A stretch of 7,145 nt of DNA from Bacteroidota bacterium (lineage in GTDB: Bacteria; Bacteroidota; Bacteroidia; Flavobacteriales_F; PHOS-HE28): positions 1-7,145 of the forward strand of contig CAUJFM010000161.1 of assembly GCA_963169595.1 (NCBI GenBank). Direction: 5' to 3'. Below are positions 1 to 4,867 of this stretch, piece by piece. The position numbers were made by a program, and so were the translations under genes. The stretch's first letter is position 1. Every line of letters begins with the position of its first letter. The notes beneath the pieces were generated by a model. It saw nothing but the letters and a program-made list of their open reading frames with translations, was not told where the DNA came from and searched no databases.

Positions 1-746
1 CCAGTGCCAGCGAGATCGTGAGCGGCGCCGTGCAGGACTGGGACCGCGGCCTGATCGTGGGTCGGCGGAGCTTCGGCAAGGGCCTGGTGCAACGGCCCGT
101 GATGCTGCCCGATGGTTCGGCCGTGAGGCTGACCGTTTCCCGCTATTACACCCCATCGGGCCGCTGCATCCAGAAACCCTATGACGAAGGCGTGGAGGCG
201 TACCAACGTGAACGGGTGGAGCGTCTGGCCAAGGGTGAGCTCACCTCCTCCGACAGCATCCACATGGCGGACACGGTGAAGTACTACACCATGAACAAGC
301 GCGTGGTGCATGGTGGCGGTGGGATCACCCCCGACGTTTTCGTGCCCATCGATACCACCCAGAGCTCCGAGTACTTCGGCAAGCTGGTGCGCAACGGGGT
401 GTTCAACACCTTCGCGCTCACCTATGTGGACGGGCACCGCCAGGCCCTGCTGTCCGCCTATCCGAACCCTGAGGACTTCCGCCGCGACATGGTGGTGGGT
501 CCCGACCTGCTGGAAGGCCTGCAGGCCGCGGCCGAGAAGGAGAGCATTGCGCGCGACCCCGAGGGCCTGGCCCGCTCCAAGGACCTTATCGCCCTGCGCC
601 TCAAGGCCTTGATCGCCCGCGACCTGTGGGACACCTCGGCCTACTGGCAGGTGATCAATGCCGAGAACACGGTGGACCGCAGCTTCCAGAAGGCCATGGA
701 AGCCCTGGGGGACAATACCTTCCAGAAACTGGGCATGGCCCGGTAA
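1..746 (+). CDS. S41 family C-terminal processing protease, C-terminal part (5' end outside window)
   Basis: This is a serine/lysine endopeptidase of the tail-specific (CtpA/Tsp) type, which processes or degrades proteins in the periplasm. The frame opens at base 3 with S-A-S-E-I, and its first serine aligns with Ser430 of E. coli Tsp. The FGKGLVQ segment places a lysine 25 residues later (bases 78-80) and a glutamine 4 after that (bases 90-92), the same spacing as Lys455 and Gln459 of Tsp. The whole catalytic set is therefore visible, although the PDZ domain and N-terminus are cut off. RYYTPSGRCIQKPY and GGGGITPDVFVP follow, both typical of Bacteroidota S41 proteins. The last ~130 residues form a charged, probably helical C-terminal domain. 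The gene ends with TAA at 744-746. The 247 residues seen are consistent with the C-terminal part of a protease of about 550 residues. The family call is secure; the substrate is unknown. Confidence 0.95.
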   Translation, partial: SASEIVSGAVQDWDRGLIVGRRSFGKGLVQRPVMLPDGSAVRLTVSRYYTPSGRCIQKPYDEGVEAYQRERVERLAKGELTSSDSIHMADTVKYYTMNKRVVHGGGGITPDVFVPIDTTQSSEYFGKLVRNGVFNTFALTYVDGHRQALLSAYPNPEDFRRDMVVGPDLLEGLQAAAEKESIARDPEGLARSKDLIALRLKALIARDLWDTSAYWQVINAENTVDRSFQKAMEALGDNTFQKLGMAR

Positions 747-752
747 CCCCTG

Positions 753-767
753 TTAACGGCGCGTTAA
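753..767. promoter_or_regulatory. Small inverted repeat, possible operator
   Basis: TTAACG (753-758) and CGTTAA (762-767) form a perfect 6+6 inverted repeat with a 3-base spacer. It starts 6 bases after the S41 stop codon and 75 bases before the DUF1573 start. No T-run follows, so it is a poor terminator. It lies just upstream of where the -33 element of the promoter proposed at 796-803 would fall, which is a plausible place for a regulator site. A dyad this short can arise by chance, and no regulator is identified. Confidence 0.25.
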
Positions 768-795
768 TGCCGTGGCGGTGAACCTCCATCCATCC

Positions 796-803
796 TATTT
801 TCG
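796..803 (+). promoter_or_regulatory. Candidate -7 promoter element for the DUF1573 gene
   Basis: TATTTTCG matches the Bacteroidota -7 consensus TAnnTTTG at all but one defined position, with C for T at the seventh base. It sits 39 bases before the DUF1573 start and would give a leader of roughly 30-35 bases. I see no convincing -33 TTTG at the expected distance, so transcription from the S41 gene upstream remains possible. Confidence 0.35.
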
Positions 804-842
804 CACCCCGTTGAAGCAACCATCCCGAACAACCCTCAGACC

Positions 843-1364
843 ATGAAAGACAAGATCCAGATCGCCTTGCTCGCTGTGATCGCCGTAGCCCTCGGTGTCC
901 TCGCCTGGGGTCAATTGAAGGACTCCGGCAGTGGCTCCAGCACGCCTCCCGTGGTGGCTGCCACGAACGCCACGGCCAACCCGGCCACGCCGGCCCCCAC
1001 CACCTTCGACCCGATGCAGAAGGCCGGTGAAGTGGTGGACAACAAGCCGAAGACCACCATCAACTTCGCCAACTACGAGCACGACTTCGGCAACATCAAG
1101 CAGGACAGCGAGAACAAGTACGTGTTCACCTTCACGAACACCGGCACCGAGCCGCTGATCATCGAGCAGGCCAACGGCAGCTGCGGTTGCACCGTGCCCA
1201 ACTACCCCAAGAACCCGATCCCTCCCGGCGGCACCGGCGAGATCGAGGTGGAGTACAAGCCCGGCAAGCAGGAGAACGCACAGACCAAGGAGGTGACCGT
1301 GATCGCCAACACCGAGCCGCGCGAGACCAAGCTGCGCATCAAGGCCTTCGTGCAGAAGAGCTGA
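843..1364 (+). CDS. DUF1573 domain protein, membrane-anchored or secreted
   Basis: This is a 173-residue protein of a family common in Bacteroidota, whose members are usually exported and have no settled biochemical role. Residues 1-5 are charged (MKDKI), and residues 6-23 are hydrophobic and act as a signal or membrane anchor. There is no lipobox cysteine, so a lipoprotein is unlikely; whether the segment is cleaved near AWG-Q is unclear. Residues 28-56 are a Ser/Thr/Pro/Ala-rich linker. The DUF1573 domain, an Ig-like beta-sandwich of the ASPM/SPD-2/Hydin kind, spans about 73-157. It starts at HDFGNI and carries the family signature GSCGCTVP, with cysteines 114 and 116, followed by PIPPGGTGEI. 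The start is the first ATG of the frame and precedes a good export signal. A strong terminator follows 19 bases after the stop, so this gene is the last of its transcript. Confidence 0.9.
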   Translation: MKDKIQIALLAVIAVALGVLAWGQLKDSGSGSSTPPVVAATNATANPATPAPTTFDPMQKAGEVVDNKPKTTINFANYEHDFGNIKQDSENKYVFTFTNTGTEPLIIEQANGSCGCTVPNYPKNPIPPGGTGEIEVEYKPGKQENAQTKEVTVIANTEPRETKLRIKAFVQKS

Positions 1365-1382
1365 TAGCGACCGAACGAACGG

Positions 1383-1416
1383 AAAAGCCCCCTTGCCAGC
1401 GCAAGGGGGCTTTTTT
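1383..1416. terminator. Bidirectional rho-independent terminator between convergent genes
   Basis: GCCCCCTTGC (1387-1396) pairs perfectly with GCAAGGGGGC (1401-1410) around the 4-base loop CAGC. The stem is extended by AAAA (1383-1386) against TTTT (1411-1414). A run of six T follows on the + strand (1411-1416). On the minus strand the same structure is followed by four T. It lies between the DUF1573 stop (1364) and the stop of the minus-strand dehydratase (1428), so it can end both transcripts. Confidence 0.93.
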
Positions 1417-1427
1417 CATGCCCTCGT

Positions 1428-1673
1428 TCAGGAGAACAGGGCGTTGATGGCGCGGGCCATCGCCAGGTCCTTTTCCGTGACCGCGCCGTCCGCGTCATGC
1501 GTGCGCAGGACGATGTCCACGCGGTCGTAGCTGTTGGACCACTCCGGATGGTGCCGCATGCGCTCGGCGAGCAGGGCCACACGGGTCATGAAGGCAAAGG
1601 CCTCGTTGAAATCCGCGAAGCGGAAGCTCCGCTGCAGGCCCGCGGCACCGTGTTCCCAACCCGGCACGCTCAT
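1428..1673 (-). CDS. phhB: 4a-hydroxytetrahydrobiopterin dehydratase (pterin-4a-carbinolamine dehydratase)
   Basis: This cytosolic enzyme dehydrates 4a-hydroxytetrahydrobiopterin, recycling the pterin cofactor used by phenylalanine and related aromatic amino-acid hydroxylases. The 81-residue product has the full core of the family. RSFRFADFNEAFAFM (residues 15-29) is the first strand and helix, HHPEW (41-45) holds the two catalytic histidines, and THD (58-60) holds the third. His42 and His59 are 17 apart, as His62 and His79 are in the mammalian enzyme. The product is somewhat shorter than the usual 95-110 residues but lacks nothing essential. The frame extends upstream into the S46 gene, but this ATG is preferred: the family alignment begins here, and the ATG overlaps the S46 stop as ATGA (1670-1673), indicating translational coupling. 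No hydroxylase gene lies in the window. Confidence 0.92.
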   Translation of the reverse strand: MSVPGWEHGAAGLQRSFRFADFNEAFAFMTRVALLAERMRHHPEWSNSYDRVDIVLRTHDADGAVTEKDLAMARAINALFS

Positions 1674-3859
1674 CGGTGGATGGGCAGCTCGATGGTGTGC
1701 GGCGCGACAGGAGGCTCCACGATGGTCATCTCCTTCAGCAGGTGGTCGGCATCCGCGTAGATGTCGATGAGGAAGAGGATGTAGCGCACATCCACGCAGA
1801 TGTTGCGGCACTTGGCCGGATCGAACTGGATGTCGCTCATGGTGCTCTCCCACGTGCGGTCGAAATTGAGGCCGATGAGCTCTCCACGTCCGTTCAGCAC
1901 CGGACTACCGCTGTTGCCGCCGGTGGTGTGCAGCGAAGAGGTGAAGCAGACCGGAAGCGTTCCATTCGCACCATAGCGTCCGTAATCCTTGGCCTTGTGC
2001 AGATCGATGAGGCGCTGCGGCACGTTGAACTCGGGGTCGCCGGGCACGTGCTTGGCGATGACGCCGTCCAGGGTGGTGAACGGCTCATAGGTGACCCCGT
2101 CGCGGGGGCGGCTGCCTTCCACCTGGCCATAGGAAAGGCGCAGGGTACTGTTCGCATCGGGCCAGTAGGTCTTCTCCGGATAGAGTTCCATCATGCCCTT
2201 CACATAGGTACGCATGGCCGTTTCGATGCGGTCGCCCACGGCGGCATGCTGCGGCCGCACCTGGTCCAGGAAGGTGGAGAAGAAGCTGCGTGCCACCCGG
2301 TACAGCGGATCGGCGGCCAGCTTCTGCATGGCTTTGGCCGAGGGGTTGCGCAACGCCGCCTTCAACCGGAGCTCATCAGCGAACACGCTGCGTGCATAGA
2401 GCGCATCCACCCAAGCATCCGTGCTGCCCTTGTACTTCGTGTCGATCTCCCGCAGCACCGCAGGGGCCAGCGCGGCGGGAATATGCTTCCGGTAGATGGG
2501 CAGCAGGGCCTTGAAGACCGCCTTGTCAACGGCCACATCATGGTTCTTGAAATACCCTTCGGCCCCGGACAGACGATCACTTACGGCCTGGGCCAGCTTG
2601 CCTTCGGCGCGGAGCTTCTCATGGCCATCGATCAGATCCTGGAAGCCATCCGCGAAGCGGAGCACATCCGGACCGTAGTAGACCATCTCCACGAACAGGT
2701 CGCGGGCGGTCGCATAGGGGATGTACTCACCATAGAGCGTACGCAGCTGGTCGATCACCGCAGCATAGTGGTCCTGGCCCTTCTCCCTGGCCTGGGCCGC
2801 GTAGGCCGTTTCATAGTCACGCTTGCGTTGCAGGGTGTTCAGCTCCTTCAGGCCGCGCAGCTCGCCGATCCACTTCTTCCACGCGTTGCTGATGCCCGCC
2901 TGCTTGTCCGCGTACTGGAGCCGGGTGCGGTCGTTGCTGCGCATGGCGGCATCGATCACCCCCAGGCTGGCGGTGCGCATGGCGATCCGCATGGGGTCCG
3001 CCTTCTCCATCACATACTCCACCGCGAAGGAGCTCAGGTAGCGCTGGGTGTTGCCGGGGAAGCCGAAGATCATGGCGAACTCGCCTTCCTGGGGTCCTTC
3101 CAGGCTCATGGGCAGCACGTGGCGGGGCTTGAAGGGGATGTTCGCATCGGCCGGGTCGGCGGGCTTGCCATCCGGACCGGTGTAGATGCGGAACAGGCTC
3201 ATGTCCGCGTTGTGCCGGGGCCACATCCAGTTGTCCGTATCGCCCCCGAACTTGCCGATGCCATCGGGCGGAGCGCCCACCAGGCGCACATCACGGAAGG
3301 TCTCGGTGACAATGAGGTAATAGGAGTTCCCATAGTTGAAGGGCCGCACCACGGCGGCATAGTGCGTGCCTTCGGTGGCCTCCTTGATGATCGGGGCGGA
3401 CAGGCGCGTCACGGCCTCACGTCGTTGGGCCTCGGTCTGGCCGGCCTCCAGTTGCGGCACGATCCGGTCGGTGACATCCTCCATGCGGATGACGAAGGTG
3501 GCGGTGAGCCCCGGGTTGCGAAGCTCCTGGCCGAGGTCCTTCGCCCAGAACCCGTTCCGGAGCAGGTCGTTCTCCACCGTGCTGTGGTCGGTGATGGCCC
3601 CGAAGCCGCAATGGTGGTTGGTGAGGATGAGGCCCTGGGACCCGATCACCTCGGCGGTGCAGCCTCCCCCGAACAGCACGATGGCATCCTTGAGGCTGCC
3701 CTTGTTGATGCTGTAGATGTCCTCCGCGGTGAGCTTCAATCCCGCCGCCTGCATGTCACCTTCGATGCCTTTGAGCAGGGTGGGAAGCCACATGCCCTCA
3801 TGGGCCCGTACCGTGAAGGCCATGACGTACACGGCCAGTGCAAGAAGCGATCGCTGCAT
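1670..3859 (-). CDS. dpp11: S46 family dipeptidyl-peptidase, DPP11-type (Asp/Glu-preferring)
   Basis: This is a secreted periplasmic serine exopeptidase that removes dipeptides from the N-termini of oligopeptides. The 729-residue product matches the family length (about 700-730). Residues 1-19 are a signal peptide with likely cleavage at VRA-HEG. The mature N-terminus, EGMWLP, is the typical S46 start. The inferred catalytic triad is His83 (in TNHHCGFG), Asp219 (in WPRHNADMSLFR) and Ser650 (in GGNSGSPV). Arg668, in GLNFDRTWE, lies 18 residues after the serine, as Arg673 does after Ser655 in P. gingivalis DPP11; DPP7 has glycine there. This argues for cleavage after Asp or Glu. The usual C-terminal block, VDVRYILFLIDIYA, is followed by about 20 extra residues. 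An in-frame ATG 14 codons upstream would bury the signal peptide, so the start at 3859 is preferred. The stop overlaps the dehydratase start by 4 bases. Family call very secure; specificity is inferred from one residue. Confidence 0.96.
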   Translation of the reverse strand: MQRSLLALAVYVMAFTVRAHEGMWLPTLLKGIEGDMQAAGLKLTAEDIYSINKGSLKDAIVLFGGGCTAEVIGSQGLILTNHHCGFGAITDHSTVENDLLRNGFWAKDLGQELRNPGLTATFVIRMEDVTDRIVPQLEAGQTEAQRREAVTRLSAPIIKEATEGTHYAAVVRPFNYGNSYYLIVTETFRDVRLVGAPPDGIGKFGGDTDNWMWPRHNADMSLFRIYTGPDGKPADPADANIPFKPRHVLPMSLEGPQEGEFAMIFGFPGNTQRYLSSFAVEYVMEKADPMRIAMRTASLGVIDAAMRSNDRTRLQYADKQAGISNAWKKWIGELRGLKELNTLQRKRDYETAYAAQAREKGQDHYAAVIDQLRTLYGEYIPYATARDLFVEMVYYGPDVLRFADGFQDLIDGHEKLRAEGKLAQAVSDRLSGAEGYFKNHDVAVDKAVFKALLPIYRKHIPAALAPAVLREIDTKYKGSTDAWVDALYARSVFADELRLKAALRNPSAKAMQKLAADPLYRVARSFFSTFLDQVRPQHAAVGDRIETAMRTYVKGMMELYPEKTYWPDANSTLRLSYGQVEGSRPRDGVTYEPFTTLDGVIAKHVPGDPEFNVPQRLIDLHKAKDYGRYGANGTLPVCFTSSLHTTGGNSGSPVLNGRGELIGLNFDRTWESTMSDIQFDPAKCRNICVDVRYILFLIDIYADADHLLKEMTIVEPPVAPHTIELPIHR

Positions 3860-3898
3860 GATGATGGAACGTCCCTGCTGGATGTGGGAACGCCGGGC

Positions 3899-3905
3899 CA
3901 AAATA
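3899..3905 (-). promoter_or_regulatory. Weak candidate -7 promoter element for the S46/dehydratase pair
   Basis: On the minus strand TATTTTG lies 40 bases before the S46 start and resembles TAnnTTTG with one base missing from the spacer. No clear -33 element is seen. The same bases form the T-rich tail of the hairpin at 3901-3934, so the site may instead belong to a terminator. Confidence 0.25.
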
Positions 3906-3934
3906 GCCAGACCGGAAGCAACCGGCGGGCTATT
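3901..3934 (-). terminator. Hairpin after the sigma/membrane-protein pair, possible weak terminator
   Basis: Read on the minus strand, AATAGCC (3934-3928) pairs with GGCTATT (3908-3902). Inside it a CCGG/CCGG stem closes a 6-base loop, TTGCTT on this strand, with an uneven bulge between the two stems. A short T-run (TATTTT) ends the structure. The 5' arm contains the TAG stop of the membrane protein (3932-3930). The short U-tract and bulge make it weaker than the hairpin at 1383-1416, so read-through into the S46 gene is possible. Confidence 0.4.
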
Positions 3935-4193
3935 CCGTCACCTGGTCGGTCGCGGGCGGTGCCTTGGCTTGGTGTTCCTTGTCCACCACCTCGCTGATGA
4001 ACCAGGCCAACAGCACGATGAGCAGGAGGGCGAGGAAGGCCTTGGGGTCCTTGTAGAGGGGACGCCGGTGGAAGAGCCGCGTGGCCCGGTGGTAGTTGTA
4101 CACCAGCCGCTTGGGGTCGCGGTAGCGCGCGATCTCGGCGTCGGTGGGTTCCTGGGGCCTTCCCTCGGGCGATATGCGGTAACGTCGGTTCAT
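3930..4193 (-). CDS. Small single-span membrane protein of unknown function, coupled to the sigma factor
   Basis: I cannot assign this 87-residue protein to a named family. It has three parts. Residues 1-50 are hydrophilic and strongly basic, rich in Arg and Tyr, ending in RRPLYKDPK. Residues 51-68 (KAFLALLLIVLLAWFISE) are one membrane span. A short, charged C-terminal tail follows. The positive-inside rule puts the N-terminal half in the cytoplasm and about 18 residues outside. There is no signal-peptide cleavage site and no HxxxCxxC zinc motif of the kind found in many anti-sigma factors. Its ATG overlaps the sigma-factor TGA as ATGA (4190-4193), so the two are probably translated together. 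That arrangement suggests a role in controlling or localising the sigma factor, but this is inference from position only. The gene is real: it has a clear protein-like composition and tight coupling. A hairpin overlaps its stop codon. Confidence 0.8.
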   Translation of the reverse strand: MNRRYRISPEGRPQEPTDAEIARYRDPKRLVYNYHRATRLFHRRPLYKDPKAFLALLLIVLLAWFISEVVDKEHQAKAPPATDQVTE

Positions 4194-4723
4194 GCCCGTG
4201 GCGAAAGGTAGGTGCGCAGGGTGGCGAGGACGCGGTGCGTGCGCATCTTGGCGGCATCCTCCCCGATACCGAGGACGGACCCCAGTTCGGCGAAGCTCAT
4301 CCCGTCCATGTAACGCAGTTCGATCAGGCGGGCCGCGTCCTCCTTCAGCTTGGACAGGGCCATTGCCAGGCGCCGCATGTCCTCATCCTGGCCCGGCAAG
4401 CCGACCTCCTCGGAAAGGCCCCTCACTTCGGCATAGCTCATGTCGATGACCACCTCGCGGCGCTTGCGCCAGTACATCTTCAGCTCGTTCAAGGCAATGC
4501 GGTACAGCCAGGCCCGGAACGGCAGGCCACGCGGCTCGTAGCGCGAAAGGGAAAGCATGGCTTTGAGGAAGGTCTGTTGGGTGAGGTCGGCCGCCAGCTC
4601 GCGGTCGTTGGCGCGGCGAAGGATGAAGCGGAAGATGGTGGCGAAGTGCAGTTCGTACAGGGGCGCGAACGCCTCCGGATCGGACTTGGCCCGGGCTATG
4701 TGCACCTCCTCCTGTGGGGTCAT
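4190..4723 (-). CDS. ECF-type RNA polymerase sigma-70 factor
   Basis: This is a 177-residue cytoplasmic sigma factor with only regions 2 and 4, as in extracytoplasmic-function sigma factors. Region 2 covers about residues 18-92, with DLTQQTFLKAM (46-56) as the core-polymerase contact and PFRAWLYRIALNELKMYWRKRRE (about 68-90) as the -10 recognition part. A linker of about 25 residues follows. Region 4 covers about 115-173, with LIELRYMDGMSFAELGSVLG and the helix-turn-helix around GEDAAKMRTHRV, which would read the -35 element. The frame stays open far upstream, but family proteins start at the ATG chosen here (MTPQEEVHIARAKSDPEAF), and the upstream extension is Gly/Arg-rich without domain character. 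The gene is transcribed divergently from the large surface protein and overlaps the small membrane protein by 4 bases. The regulon cannot be read from the sequence. Confidence 0.94.
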   Translation of the reverse strand: MTPQEEVHIARAKSDPEAFAPLYELHFATIFRFILRRANDRELAADLTQQTFLKAMLSLSRYEPRGLPFRAWLYRIALNELKMYWRKRREVVIDMSYAEVRGLSEEVGLPGQDEDMRRLAMALSKLKEDAARLIELRYMDGMSFAELGSVLGIGEDAAKMRTHRVLATLRTYLSPRA

Positions 4724-4742
4724 CGTTGCGTGCTGCAAGATG

Positions 4743-4770
4743 GACAATGCATCACCCGGTGGAAAGTAAC
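4743..4770 (-). promoter_or_regulatory. Candidate promoter region of the sigma-factor gene
   Basis: On the minus strand GTTACTTTCC (4770-4761) is followed by TTGTC (4747-4743), about 20 bases upstream of the sigma start. Two readings are possible. TACTTTCC could be a poor version of TAnnTTTG. Alternatively, the TTAC and TGTC blocks, separated by 19 bases, could be an ECF-type -35/-10 pair allowing self-regulation. Neither matches well. Confidence 0.2.
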
Positions 4771-4828
4771 GCGCCCGATCGCCTGAAAGGCTCTTTTCCC
4801 TGTCCGCCCCCGAACCGGCCAGCCCACA

Positions 4829-4852
4829 CCAACGGGTGGAGGTGCACGTTGG
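4829..4852. promoter_or_regulatory. Inverted repeat in the divergent gap, possible operator
   Basis: CCAACG (4829-4834) and CGTTGG (4847-4852) are perfect 6-base arms separated by 12 bases, so the centres are 18 bases apart. The site lies directly upstream of the -7-like element at 4854-4861 and 106 bases upstream of the sigma-factor start. It could be a dimer-binding site for a regulator of the large surface protein. Chance occurrence cannot be excluded. Confidence 0.22.
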
Positions 4853-4853
4853 G

Positions 4854-4861
4854 TAACTTCG
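4854..4861 (+). promoter_or_regulatory. Candidate -7 promoter element for the large surface protein
   Basis: TAACTTCG matches TAnnTTTG except for C at the seventh base, the same deviation as the element before the DUF1573 gene. It ends 6 bases before the ATG at 4868, so the transcript would be nearly leaderless, or translation would begin at the second ATG (4880). No -33 TTTG is seen. Confidence 0.25.
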
Positions 4862-4867
4862 TGGTCC

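Noticed and set aside
1674..1853. Upstream extension of the dehydratase frame, giving 141 residues
   Set aside because: It overlaps the S46 gene, has Pro/His/Arg-rich out-of-frame composition, and ignores the ATGA overlap and the family start.
3860..3901. Earlier in-frame ATG for the S46 peptidase (14 more residues)
   Set aside because: It would place a charged stretch in front of a good signal peptide and would run into the hairpin and promoter-like region.
1676..3997. A + strand open frame of 773 codons covering the whole S46 gene
   Set aside because: It runs in exact codon register with the minus-strand S46 gene. Its stops would need TTA, CTA or TCA codons in that gene, which are rare at this GC content, so the frame stays open by default. 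Its product is His/Gly/Arg-rich with no recognisable domain.
3930..4193. The small membrane protein as a conventional anti-sigma factor
   Set aside because: The position fits, but no zinc motif, FecR-like domain or sizeable periplasmic sensor is present, so it is kept as unknown function rather than named.
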